The notes beneath the pieces were generated by a model. It was not told the DNA's origin and searched no databases. It was given only the letters and a program-made list of their open reading frames with translations. From Nyssa sinensis (Eukaryota; Streptophyta; Magnoliopsida; Cornales; Nyssaceae), in assembly GCA_008638375.1 (NCBI GenBank), contig CM018051.1, forward strand, positions 30,512,740 to 30,576,739: 64,000 nucleotides of DNA. Reading direction: 5' to 3'. This document shows, piece by piece, positions 12,262 to 21,994 of this stretch; the stretch's first letter is position 1; each line of letters opens with the position of its first letter. Position numbers and translations under genes: made by a program.

Positions 12262-12345
12262 ATGGTTGGGTGTGAAATGGGTGGCACGTTAGCAGCGTGC
12301 CACGTCCCCAATCCTTTAATCCCTGGTTCAAATCTCTAAGGGCGC
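12262..12345 (+). other. tRNA-like (SINE-head-like) segment 1, antisense to LTR-A
   Basis: A TGGCACGTTAG A-box-like stretch (about 12281) is followed by a good B box GGTTCAAATCT at 12325-12335 and a T-rich run from about 12354. It cannot fold as a full tRNA gene and has no credible anticodon arm, so it is not called a tRNA. It probably derives from a tRNA-type Pol III promoter or SINE. Confidence 0.5.
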
Positions 12346-12424
12346 ATATGCTCTTTTTATTTTTATTTTATACTTTATTTATATTATATGTATATAGCAG
12401 TTTGGTGTGTGGTCACATAAGCCT

Positions 12425-12500
12425 TAGTGGCTCAGTGGCTAAGGGTTGGTTTCACCCCCTTCCGGTCCCCCGTTCAATCCCTCTTAGCCGCATATCCCTT
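12425..12500 (+). other. tRNA-like (SINE-head-like) segment 2, antisense to LTR-A
   Basis: The A box TGGCTCAGTGG (12428-12438) fits the TRGYNNANNNG consensus exactly. The B box region CGTTCAATCC (12471-12480) lies about 40 bp later, and T-rich sequence follows from about 12510. The spacing is that of a tRNA-derived Pol III promoter. A cloverleaf is not evident. Confidence 0.55.
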
Positions 12501-13302
12501 ATTCCCTCTTTTCTTTTTATTTTCAAAAACCTCTCTTTTGTTTCCCTGTGAGGCCCAATTGGTGAAGCCCAATCACCTTCTAAACCAAAGTAGGCCCAAA
12601 ACCTTTTTAATTAAACCGGCCCAAAACCACTTGGAATAAAAACAGGCCCAAAGGCCTTTAAACCCCAAACAGACCAAACCCCTTTTTAAACCAAACAGAC
12701 CCAACAAGGCCCCTGGTTGCCCCCCCTTCGTCCCCGACTTCACGACCGACCCTCCGGTCGTCTTCTCCGGCCACCTCGCCGGAGACCGCCAGTTTTTCTC
12801 TCATTTTTCTTGCATTTTCGACGTCCGATTTACCCTTTTTTTTTTCAAATGAACCCTAGGACCTCAAGCAACTTTTTAGAACACATTTCAGCGTTAAACA
12901 CACTGGTTCCATCCACACCCAGATCGGTTTTCTGGCCACTAACCCAGATTCCCGCAACCTTGATTTTTCAGTGATTTCATCACTGTTTTGCTTCTAGCTT
13001 CATCCTACAATTCTTCTTAACTTCATATGATCGTATATAAGTCATTTAAATATGATTCTACGCATGAAATATCAATGAACCCGAAAATTCTCGTAACCTG
13101 CAACTCTAAAGTTCTCTCTCATTTCCTAACCATTTTGCTCGATTCTTTTTCCTAATTACTCCATATTTCATGCTGTTTTTGGTCCTATATTCAAAATAAA
13201 TTAAATCATGCTAAAAGTTTCTGAAACAGAAAAGTGGCTTACCTCCAAATTTTGGATTCCTTTGGTGTTGAGCTTCTCCTCCTCACGTCTCCACTCCAGA
13301 TC

Positions 13303-13305
<3 letters not shown>

Positions 13306-13343
<38 letters not shown>
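13306..13343. repeat. (TC)n microsatellite in LTR-A
   Basis: About 18 TC dinucleotides in a row. On the LTR's own (minus) strand this is a GA tract in the presumed leader. The Leu/Ser-repeat ORFs over 13208-13456 are its by-product. Confidence 0.9.
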
Positions 13344-13347
<4 letters not shown>

Positions 13348-13599
13348 CTTTCTGATTTTCTTTTCCAACCCAACCAACACACACTCATATACACTGCCCT
13401 ATCTCTCTCTAACCCCTACCGTTCGGTCTACACCCCTCACTGAATATGTCCCCTGACACACACATACTCAATATACACGCAGGCATACCCACAGCCACAC
13501 GCAACCCTGCAGCAGCCCTACCCCTTTCTGACTTTCTCTCTTTTCTTTCTCTTCTTTTGCAGGATGCATTAAATGGCTGCTTGCTTTCTTGGTTTCCAT

Positions 13600-13674
13600 A
13601 CATATATATATATATATACATATATGTATATTATATTACACATTTACACACACTCACATGCCCCACATGTCAGC

Positions 13675-13715
<41 letters not shown>

Positions 13716-13737
13716 AATGTGTTTAATATATATATAT
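13600..13737. repeat. (TA)n clusters in LTR-A promoter region
   Basis: Three TA-rich tracts (13602-13630, 13676-13712 and 13727-13739) lie within about 250 bp of the LTR start on the minus strand, where a promoter would be expected. They could supply a TATA element. Tyr/Ile-repeat ORFs here are artefacts. Confidence 0.75.
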
Positions 13738-13852
13738 ACAAACACACATACATGCATACATAACATACACATAATATACACATCACCTAAATGATAATAA
13801 TAATTAAAAAAAAAAATTCATTCCAAAAAAAAAAAATTTTCAGGTCATTACA

Positions 13853-13866
13853 TCTTTCCATCCTTA
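13853..13866 (-). other. Polypurine tract of the minus-strand LTR-A element
   Basis: The plus strand reads TCTTTCCATCCTTA immediately after the LTR end. On the minus strand this is an A/G tract directly 5' of TGTAATGACC, the normal place for the primer of plus-strand DNA synthesis. It sets both the orientation and the LTR boundary. Confidence 0.7.
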
Positions 13867-14159
13867 AAGAAATTTCGTCCCGAAATTTAAAATAAAGTAC
13901 TTCTTTGACAAAATTCAAAAGGAGTAATACAAAATGTCATTGTGACGTGGAAGCGTACAACCTTACCTATAGATCGTTCATCTCTCCCTCAGCTAGGCAA
14001 CGTGGAATGCATTACCCTCTCCCCCCAAGGAACCTCGTCCACTTGGGCGGGCGTGCAGCGGCGTGCAGACATCTCTACACACCCAGCTAGGGTCTGGTTC
14101 TGATCCCCTCTATAACGGTTCATTCCACATGGCATAACATATAATGAAATCCTTAATGT

Positions 14160-14286
14160 TCACAAAGACACCTCAAAGTCTCTCACACGCTTGCTGACCA
14201 CAGGAGCCTCAGCCTCAAGCGGCACCAATCGCTCTAGCTCGGGAGCCTCAGAACCCTCCTCAATCTGTGGGACATACTCAGCCCGG
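14160..14286 (-). pseudogene. Fragment of internal ORF of the minus-strand LTR-A element
   Basis: On the minus strand an open frame enters from the truncated side at about 14286. It encodes an acidic stretch with EEGSEAPELERLVPLEAEAPVV and ends at a stop at 14160-14162. Its place, about 300 bp inside the 3' LTR, suggests the C-terminus of this element's protein, but I do not recognise a domain. It is cut by the Tat remnant starting at about 14287. The 290 bp between it and the PPT hold nothing I recognise. Confidence 0.4.
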
Positions 14287-15529
14287 CCACCCTGAAGTCG
14301 AAGCTATAAGGCGAGGTTCACAGGAAGTCCGACCTAGAGACCCAAGGAGGGTTGAAGAAGTTGCAGAATCTATGGATCGAACAGTGGCTATGAGAGGTGC
14401 TCAGAACCCTCCAGAGCAGGATGAATTGGCCAGGCTACTCGGAAGACTTGCCACCCCATTCACTCTTGCCATCATGTCGGAAGAAAGACCAAGGAAGTTC
14501 GTTGTGCCGAAGTTCACCCTTTATGATGGGACTGGAGACCCAGGAGATCACCTGTCGCATTACCAACATACAATGGCCCTTCACGGGGCCTCTAATGCCT
14601 TTATGTGCCGAACTTTCATTACCAGCCTAAAAGGTACCGCCCTAAAACGGTTCCAACACCTCCCACTGAACTCAGTGACCGGCTTCTATGAGCAAGGTAG
14701 GCAATTCCTGGACAAGTTCATGACAAGCAAGAGGCTAAGAAAGGGACCAGAGTTCTTGCTGAATGTCAAACAGACTAAGGAAGAGTCCCTCAGAGCTTAC
14801 ATTGCGCGCTTCAATACCGAACTCACTGAGATAACTGACTGCAGCCCTGGTTTCCTCGTTGTTGCCCTAACCTCTAGTCTTGCTCATGGAGGTTTTAGGG
14901 ATTCTGTGACAAAGAGCCCTCCTGCCGACATGGCTGCATTAATGGACTGGGCCAGGAAATATATCAACTTGGAGGAAGCCAACGGCACGTCCCAAAAAGG
15001 CAAAGAACAAACCCAAAGGGACAATCCAAAAAGGGAAGATCATAAGAAGGATGACCATAAAAGGGACCCTAACAAGAAGAGGGTTAGGAGTCTAGAAAAG
15101 ACAGCGGCACCCAAGGCTGTTTATAATTTCGGTCCAAGGGAATTCACTAACTCTACTCCTTTGAACACTACACTGGCTCAGGTACTTCGGCAGATCTGAG
15201 ATCGGGAAAACCTGAGATGGCCAGAACCGATAAAAGGATATCCCAGTCTTCGGGACCAGAATAAATACTGAAATTTCCATAAGGATTACGGGCATACGAC
15301 TAATTCATGCAGGTCCCTTAGATATGAGGTTAAGCAGCTTATAAAGAAAGGACGTCTTCAAGAGTTCGTTAAGCAAGACGAGAGGCAGAACCTCCACGAG
15401 GACAAGCATCAACGCAGGATAGACCAGAAACCCGAGCAGAGACAAGAGCAGAGGGATGGACGGAATGAGCCTCAAAAGCAGGACAACCATGTTATTTACA
15501 TCCTCCATGCAGATACCCCTGTTACAGGA
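14287..15529 (+). pseudogene. gag: Tat-type Ty3/gypsy gag, broken
   Basis: The main open frame (through 15199) encodes the retrotransposon capsid region: ARLLGRLATPF, then KFTLYDGTGDPGDHLSHYQ, then MCRTFITSLKGTALKRFQ, and ADMAALMDWARKYINLEEA near its end. It is collinear with the gag of the minus-strand element at 22363-28879, with high identity by eye. A stop at 15197-15199 replaces an Arg codon (CGA to TGA). A second stop at 15268-15270 replaces the first Cys of the zinc knuckle, which then reads NFHKDYGHTTNSC. Both look like C-to-T decay. The ORF start at 14267 lies in foreign sequence; real similarity begins at about 14287, so the N-terminal gag part and the 5' LTR are missing. Confidence 0.85.
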
Positions 15530-15757
15530 ATGTCAAACAAAGCAAGGAAAAGGTATGCTCGGGAGGCTAAAGCTGCCCCGAACACTCTGTGGATCACCAA
15601 TGTTGAGAAAAGGATCAAACCAGAACTGAAAATTCAGTTCACAGAGCAGGATCTGGCCGGGGTACACTGTCCTCACAGCGATGCCCTTGTCATTACTTTT
15701 AAAATTGCCAACTTCGAGATCAAAAGAGTTCTAGTTGACATCGGTAGTCCCCTCCTG
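15530..15757 (+). pseudogene. Tat-type protease N-terminal fragment
   Basis: In frame with the end of gag, this piece encodes MSNKARKRYAREAKAAPN, then EIQFTEQDLAGVHCPHSDAL-like sequence and KRVLVDIGS. The last is the aspartic protease active-site neighbourhood, with DIGS where D-T/S-G is usual. Similarity to the minus-strand copy stops right after it, so reverse transcriptase, RNase H and integrase have been deleted. The copy cannot be autonomous. Confidence 0.75.
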
Positions 15758-15890
15758 AGGTTACAGTTCTGAACAAGGTGGTTGAGGTTCTTCTTGCCGC
15801 TCCTACCGAAGTTGTCGTCCCAAGTGAGACGATTGATGCTGCTCCTGCCGATCCCCTCCCAGCCGTTGAGCCTGCTGACCAGGCTTGAAA
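15758..15890 (+). pseudogene. C-terminal coding scrap of unknown protein after the pol deletion
   Basis: A frame different from the protease frame reads PPEVTVLNKVVEVLLAAP, then TEVVVPSETIDAAPADPLPAVEPADQA, and then stop (TGA at 15888-15890). Its even codon-like composition and Ala/Pro/Glu/Val richness look like a real protein tail, possibly an extra ORF downstream of pol in the parent element. I do not recognise the family. Confidence 0.35.
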
Positions 15891-16764
15891 TATGCTTGGC
15901 TTAGGTTTGTTTTTTTTTTTTTTTTTTACTACTTCAGTGTAACAGACTTCTTCAATGAAATCATCAAATGTCTTCTCTTGTGCTTAGTTGACTCATATAG
16001 TATTTTCTTTGAATTTTTTGTTGATGTAAGAAATTGATGCAAGTAAAGCTGTTCTGGACCCCTCCAGATCAGCTTCCAAGAATTTGCCGTTACCTTCCAA
16101 ACTGTAGTTGTGATAAGATAATGATTATAGACTAGTTCTGATTGTTTCTTCCTCTTAGGATGAGATAGGAAAGCAATTTCATTCTGACATATAAGGATCT
16201 AACGATGGTCTTGTGCCACATATATACTGAGAGTAAATTTCTGAAGAATTCTAAGGCAGCTTGTTCTGAACCCAAGTCCTGTAGTAATAACGGTGTCTTG
16301 TGTCTGTTGCTTTGATATTGGAAACTTCTGCCTCCTAGATCATTCAGACCTGGACTGATATATATCCGAACCGAAGGTTTTTGTCATACACGTGGTCCGT
16401 CAAGGATCAACGGAATGGCAAAGACTGTGAGGTCTGTATGTTAGACGGGAGGTAAAAGGTGGATCGGACTTTATCTGCTTTTATCAGTTCGGTATGCTTA
16501 GGGAAGCCTTGTATCTTGTCGCCTAAGTATCCGAAAGGACGATCCTATACGTCATCCATTTATACAGCTGTCTTTTGGGTTTTCGAAACCAACCCTTGAT
16601 TTAACCGTTACGACGGTTCATCTGGGTGACTTTTGGGCTTCGAGGGTTTATATATAGGGAGGAGAAGCATAAGGTTGCCCCCCATCTTTTACTTGTGTTC
16701 CCATACTGTTCCTCTATCAGAGAGAATTTTGAATGCCATTTAGAGGCTCACTGTTTGCCCGGAG
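15891..16764. other. Non-coding stretch with promoter-like end
   Basis: No coding similarity is visible. It opens with a 20-bp T run (15910-15928). Near its end a TTATATATAG TATA-like box (16648-16657) precedes the ORF start at 16765 by about 110 bp. An imperfect palindrome AACCGTTACGACGGTT lies at 16604-16619. It may be the 3' untranslated part of the Tat remnant, or a promoter for the small ORF that follows. Confidence 0.35.
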
Positions 16765-17097
16765 ATGATTGACGATTTTCAGTCCGAGTTGGGAATGATT
16801 AAACTGTGGTCGAGAGTTAACCTTCCCTTTGATTCAGTCTCCAAGGAAGGATTAGAGGAGGCTAAGATCTTCTTGTCCATCTTAGCATCAGGTCGAGATC
16901 TCTCCGATGGGAGGTGGACCCTCCTTGATTCAACCGAGGCTTGGAGTATTAGTGATGAAGACGAAAGTGGGATGCCTCCTTCCCTCTGTGTCTTCGCAGA
17001 GACCCTTGCTCAAATCGGCTGGGGTGTGACAACTACTTTAAGGGAGATGAATGGAGGTCCCTTGAGACCCAGCGCCCTCATCGTCCGTTGGTCTTGA
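16765..17097 (+). CDS. Unrecognised 110-aa ORF downstream of a TATA-like box
   Basis: This open frame starts ATG 16765 and ends in TGA 17095-17097. The protein is soluble-looking, acidic in the middle (STEAWSISDEDESGMPP) and has no membrane segment. A TATA-like box lies about 110 bp upstream and an AATAAAA polyadenylation-like signal lies at 17334-17340. It is more uniform in composition than other short ORFs in the window. It could be an accessory ORF of a Tat-type element, a captured gene piece, or chance. I do not recognise a domain and assign no function. Confidence 0.35.
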   Translation: MIDDFQSELGMIKLWSRVNLPFDSVSKEGLEEAKIFLSILASGRDLSDGRWTLLDSTEAWSISDEDESGMPPSLCVFAETLAQIGWGVTTTLREMNGGPLRPSALIVRWS

Positions 17098-17640
17098 GAT
17101 CAATGATAGTGATGATGAAATGGCCTGGGTGCTTCTTGATGCAAATTGGGGTTTAGGATTCCTTCCTTTCAAATGGAGCCGGCGGTGGCGGTAATGGAAG
17201 TTTGGATCCTGTGCCCCTTTGTCGTCCGAGGCAGAAAGCCATGATGTCGTATAGTGTTTGCCTTTGTTGTAGCTTTTTGTGTACTCATTCTGTTTCCAGT
17301 CTTCTTGTACTGATGTAAATCTTCTGAATCATCAATAAAATTGAGTTCCTTCTTCTCAGATCTGATGTTCTTTGTATTTGAATGTGCTCTTCTGGAGTTA
17401 AAACATCTTTTTGTGCACTTCTGATATATGACTATTCTAAGAATAGATCAAAGAAACTTTGTAGAAGTCTTGAATCAAAGTACTTCACACCTACTCGGTA
17501 TTATCGTACTTGTTGCTTGCTGATAGGTAAGCCAAATAATCTAAGTATCAGATTTGAGGTGTTTTGATCTAGGAAACTTTAGTTTGTAGATGTTCAGAAC
17601 TTCTGTCTTTGGATGGACTGGATTATAGAATCTGTGTGTT
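17098..17640. other. Non-coding 3' region with polyadenylation-like signal
   Basis: AATAAAA is at 17334-17340, within a T-rich context (about 17270-17370) typical of plant 3' ends. Beyond that I see nothing but short chance ORFs up to the 62-bp repeat unit at 17641. Confidence 0.35.
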
Positions 17641-17702
17641 AAAGATGGACCAGAAAAGACCTGTGCATTATAAATGGACCAAGTCCGAAGACTTGTACAT
17701 TA
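17641..17702 (+). repeat. Single diverged unit of the 62-bp repeat
   Basis: It contains ATGGACCAAGTCCGAAGACT followed by TGTACATTATGGACCAG, the core of the tandem array at 21995-22336. It ends exactly where Tekay integrase similarity begins, so the Tekay fragment and its LTR lie between two parts of one former array. Confidence 0.8.
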
Positions 17703-18678
17703 TGGACCAGATTTTGCCCATTTTCTTGCAACCAAGACGACTCAGACTTTGGAATGCTTAGCCGTGCTTTATATCAGGGAGATCGTTCGATTACATGGAG
17801 TCCCCGTATCCATTGTATCCGATCGAGATCCACGATTTGTATCTAAGTTCTGGAGGAGTCTACAGAAAGCTATGGGCACCGAGTTGAGTCTTAGCACTGC
17901 ATACCATCCCGAGACAGACGGACAGTCTGAGAGGACGATACAAACATTGGAGGACCTACTGAGATTTTGTGTCATTGATTTTAAAGGAAGTTAGGAGGCT
18001 CAGCTACCATTAGTAGAGTTCACGTATAACAACAGCTACCAATCTAGTATTGGTATGGCACCGTATGAGGCACTATATGGCAGGCAGTGCAGATCTCCAC
18101 TATGCTGGACGGAAGTGGGTGATAGGAAGCTATTTGGGCTAGAGATAGTAGAGCAGACCACCGATAAGATTCATTTGATCAGGCAGCGTTTACTAGCAAC
18201 TCAGAGTCGACAGAAGAGTTATGCTAACACGAGGAGACGAGAGTTGGAGTTCACGACAGGCGACTATGTGTTCTTGAAAGTATCGCCGATGAAAGGAGTG
18301 CTCAGATTTGGCAAGAGAGGGAAACTAGGACCACGATACATTGGACCATTCAGGATTGTTGGACGAGTCGGACCAGTAGCATATCAGCTAGCATTACCAA
18401 CTGAATTAGCTCATGTACATGATGTGTTCCATGTTTCGATGTTAAGAAAATGTGTGCACAATCCAGATCAGATAATCGAACACGAGCCGCTAAATGTTCA
18501 GGAGGATTTGAGTTATGTTGAGCAGCCGGTACAGATCTTAGACCGACGAGAGCAAGTTCTACGGAACAAGACCATTCCATTAGTGAAGGTATTATGGAGG
18601 AATTCTCGACTGGAGGAAGCCACATGGGAACGAGAAGAGGAAATGCGTACTCGGTATCCTCATTTATTTGCATCATGA
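17703..18678 (+). pseudogene. Tekay/Del-type integrase with chromodomain, 5'-truncated
   Basis: Similarity starts inside the integrase ([13 protein letters not shown]...[23 protein letters not shown], the second catalytic Asp in SDRD) and runs through [14 protein letters not shown], with the catalytic Glu in SER. A stop at 17992-17994 probably replaces Trp, and the frame then continues NSYQSSIGMAPYEALYGR. The C-terminal part has GPRYIGPFRIVGRVG and HDVFHVSMLRK. It ends in a chromodomain-like segment (KTIPLVKVLWRN...EEATWEREEEM) that in chromoviruses guides integration to heterochromatin. The ATG at 17674 is in the 62-bp repeat and is not a natural start. Gag, protease and reverse transcriptase are missing. 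Confidence 0.9.
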
Positions 18679-18707
18679 TTTGGTTAAGTTTGGGGACCAA
18701 ACTTATT

Positions 18708-18721
18708 TAAGGGGGGGAGAA
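18708..18721 (+). other. Polypurine tract of the truncated Tekay element
   Basis: AAGGGGGGGAGAA lies directly before the LTR start TGTAATACC at 18722, 30 bp after the pol stop codon. This fixes the strand and the LTR boundary. Confidence 0.9.
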
Positions 18722-19214
18722 TGTAATACCCTGACCCATTGTAACCGAGCCAATACGGCCTAATGCTACGATAATGCAATAAATGGGTTGAGTTTCAATA
18801 ATTGGAATATATGGATAAATGACAGGGCAATCGACTAACGATAATAAGAAAATAATAAATAAATAACTAGAGAAATAAAAAGAAAATAATACTTACTAAT
18901 AAAAATAAAATTTAAAAGGAAATGAAACAAAATTTAAAATAAATAAATAAAACAAGGATTTGAAGGAAATAAAAATAAGAATTTGGACATATGGACAATA
19001 TATATATATATATATATGTCTATCTAGATATAGGTGTAAATATATATATAGATATTTATGTGTGTGGAAGTCAGTTACAACATGTAACTGAAGAAAAAAA
19101 AAAAAAAGGAAAAGAAAAGAAGTAAACGGGTGGAAGAGGTTGAGGCGCAGGAAGAGGAAAGGCCAAAGAGAAAAATAAAGAGAGAGAGAGTGAGAGAATT
19201 AAGAGAGCAGGTTT

Positions 19215-19227
19215 TATATATATAAAA
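19215..19227 (+). promoter_or_regulatory. TATA-like box of Tekay LTR
   Basis: TATATATATAAAA lies about 490 bp into the LTR and is followed by a GA-rich, AUG-poor leader. Both position and sequence suit the core promoter of the element. This is inferred; no transcript evidence is available. Confidence 0.5.
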
Positions 19228-20239
19228 ATTGGAAGCATGTGCGTTAGAACGGGAAACAAAAAGAAAACGTAAGAGAGGAATTGAGGAGGAAACTGGGAGA
19301 AGGAAGAAGGGGCTGGACGCAACAGGAGTGCACAGGAAGATCAAAGAGAAGAAGGAGGCCATTGAAAGGTATTTCAAAACTCAAATTTAGATTTTTTTTT
19401 TCAATAAGAAAATAACACTGTTTAGGTTGTTAGGAACTTGTTTTGATATGCATGGTAATTTAAGTTGACACGGAAAAATAGTAGGCAACCATTGAGTGCC
19501 TTAGACGTAAGAAACCGAAGAAACCATAGAAACGCCATTGATGGAGCTTAAAAGCTCGCCCAGAAACCAACTTAGATAAAATCTAATTTGTTACGTAAGG
19601 ATCAAAACTAGACTTTAGGGAGAGCACAACGAACCAAAAATTTGTGGGTTTGGTCCAGAGATAAGCGAGTAATGATCAGTTGCAGGTCTATGGAAAATTT
19701 TGGATAATCCAAAATTTGATTGATTTAGCTAGATTTAAAAATAGGGAAATGATCCCCATGGGTGCCGAAAAACATAGAAAGAAAATGGGGTTCAAACCGT
19801 GGCTAGGAAGCCACGAACTGAGAATTTGAACAGTCGCCGAAAAAATGCCCAGCACTGCACAGCCACTGTTATGGCTGTTTTTGGCAGCCCAAAACCCCAA
19901 CAATTTCAATTCTAAGGGTAGATATGAAACCCTCTTGACATGCCCAACTGATTCCCATCGAGAAAACGGAAGGAAATGACCGCCGGCGAGTCACCGTCGC
20001 CGGAGAAAACGACCGGCATCTCGCCGGAAAAACATGGGTGACAGCCATGGAACAGGCTACTGTGTGCCATTCTGCTTCAGTTATTTTTATAAGACAGGGG
20101 CTTTTTTTAATGGGATGGGCTGGTGATGTGGATTGGGCTGCTTGATTTTTTAAAATTGAATGGGTTGATGTGTTGAAACTGAAGCAGTTTAAAAATATAT
20201 ATATATATATATATATACGTATAACACTATAGAGACTGC

Positions 20240-20330
20240 TGCCCCCATGGCTCGACCTTAGGATCTGATGGGTTATTAGGGAGCACGGACCACTGTGCCA
20301 CTAAGGCACATGTGATCCTTTCTGCCCAAA
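20240..20330 (-). other. tRNA-like segment 3, antisense to Tekay LTR
   Basis: On the minus strand, A box TGGCACAGTGG (plus 20290-20300) is a perfect TRGYNNANNNG match. A shortened B-box-like AAGGTCGAGCC (plus 20249-20259) follows, then a (TA)n tract (plus 20193-20218). The same A box occurs in segment 5 (44776-44786). Confidence 0.5.
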
Positions 20331-20854
20331 TAATATAGATATTAGATATAATTAATTGATTAAATTAATTACTTTGGTTAATTATTAATTTAATTCCCGA
20401 CATGCACATTAACCACATGAATAGTGTAAACTTACTATTTTGGACCTTCTAAATTTAATAGTGAGGTCCATTTTATGAGACGGAGTCCCGAAAAAATAAA
20501 ATACCCGTAGGATGCCAAAATGACCAAAATACCCCTACGTCGAAGGGGAGTCAAACGGACTCCGATTTAGTTAAGTAAATAGTAAATTTTTATTAATTCA
20601 AATCTACTGGACTCAACGGTGAAGTCCAAATTATGAAAACAGAACCCAAAAAGTAGAGACACTTAAATGACCATTTTGCCCTTGGATAAATTAAGTTTAA
20701 AATGAAAAACCGTAAAGCATAAATTAGTAAGGCAGGTATTTAGAGTAACGAGGCATAAATTTGATAAATAATATGAAAGCTGAAACGTGTTTATTGATTT
20801 ATAGGCAAGTCAAAAGGAAAGGAGAAAGTCACGGGATATTAAGACGTTGATAAG

Positions 20855-21680
20855 GTAAGTGGATTCCTATCTTGATACGTGGTTTCCAAGCCACTATCTT
20901 TCCATTACTGCCAACCTTGTACTCATATATGTATTTACTATCATTGTTTCCCACCATGGATATTGTTCTACCTGGTGGATGCCTATTGGTTGATGTTGCA
21001 TGATTGATTCATTTCATTGATATCCATTTACGGTATGTTATGTTATGATGTTCCATGTTTTGTACATTCATATGGAATACTATAAAATCTTAAATTATGT
21101 TAAGTGCCGGGTTTTGTGCTCAGCCACATTACCTATCTGATGCTATCTGATTGACTGGGACCTACGGGTCAATTTATAGGACCTACGGGTCAAAAAGGAC
21201 ATATGGCAATTATGGCGTTTTTACGCATTAAGGTTAATGGGCATTTTATATGCATTTATGTTAATGGGGGTATGCCGGGCCCCAAAAGACCGAGGGTCTG
21301 CCAAACCCTGAACAGAGTAAAGGCATCATCCATGTTAATTGATATAGTTCTATGTTGATTGGTTTTGATTTATTGGACTTGATTGTGACCGTTTCATTGT
21401 GGCAGTATTTATGTTGATCGTGTTCATTGAGCCTATTCTATATTCATGCTACGTTGTTACTCTTGACGGTTATTATACGTTGTTATTCATTGATTACTCT
21501 TGACCGTTATTGTACCTTGTCATTTATTGGCCATTGAGGCATTTTACAATTGGCTGCAATCATTATCATGACTGGCTATCATGTTACCTTGACTTGTATT
21601 CATTTATGTCATCCCCACTCGTATTGGGGATAGGCTTCTACTTACTGAGTTTGTAGCTCACCCCTTAATAAATTTTTCAG
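20855..21680 (+). other. Candidate intron at the 3' end of Tekay LTR
   Basis: A consensus plant donor AAG/GTAAGT at 20852-20860 and a T-rich acceptor TTTTTCAG/GTGAGG at 21680 enclose 826 bp. Equivalent pairs stand at the same relative place in LTR-C, -D, -E and -F (see findings). Splicing is inferred from sequence only. Confidence 0.4.
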
Positions 21681-21994
21681 GTGAGGATGTTATGGAACCA
21701 CAGTAGGAGATCCAAAGCATAAGGAGACGGTTAAAGAGCACAGTAGAATACAGTAGTTCTCCCATGCACTCACCACCTAAAACGATGGTTTATGTTTAAG
21801 TTATGTTGGTTTATGTTTGGATTGGTCAGACTTATTTTAGTTTTGAAACAATGATGTAATAAGACTTCCGCACTTTTATGTTATGGTTATATTTCTTATT
21901 ATTATCATTGGTAAAAGAATGAAAAAAGTAAGGATGGCCATTGGGTCGGCCCCACGGCACGAGATCCGTATAGGGTGGGTTTCGGGTCGTGACA

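Larger units (their letters stand above)
10273..13852 (-). mobile_element. LTR-A, complete 3' LTR (minus strand)
   Basis: This 3580-bp LTR reads TGTAATGACCTG (ending on plus at 13852) to GGGGCGTGACA (plus 10273). It is followed at 13853-13866 by a pyrimidine tract that is purine on the minus strand, as expected for a polypurine tract just upstream of a 3' LTR. It is collinear with the LTR-A pieces at 1-2791 and 55711 onward. It carries a 50-bp triplicate (11003-11152), ~135-bp-type units (11760-12120), two tRNA-like segments (12262-12500), a CCGG-rich patch (12730-12790), (TC)n and (TA)n tracts, and a donor-like GGAGGTAAG (minus, about 13242). It interrupts the Helitron at 10272. Confidence 0.85.
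18722..21994 (+). mobile_element. Tekay 3' LTR, 3273 bp (LTR-D-related)
   Basis: It runs from TGTAATACCCTGACCC after the PPT to GGGTTTCGGGTCGTGACA at 21994. Internal order: (TA)n at 18990-19016; TATA-like TATATATATAAAA at 19215-19227; GA-rich leader to a donor-like AAG/GTATTT at about 19367; CCGG-rich patch at 19980-20030; an antisense tRNA-like segment at 20240-20330; and ~135-bp-type units at 20440-20680. A strong donor AAG/GTAAGT (20852-20860) and acceptor TTTTTCAG (21673-21680) follow. The terminal dinucleotides TG/CA are intact. Flanking duplications cannot be tested because the 5' end of the element is lost. Confidence 0.9.

Noticed and set aside
13573..13794. Tyr/Ile-repeat proteins
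   Set aside because: Translation of (TA)n microsatellites.
16765..17097. Calling the 110-aa ORF a host gene
   Set aside because: The TATA-like box and polyadenylation-like signal are suggestive, but with no recognised domain and no second copy to compare, it is only listed as an unrecognised ORF.
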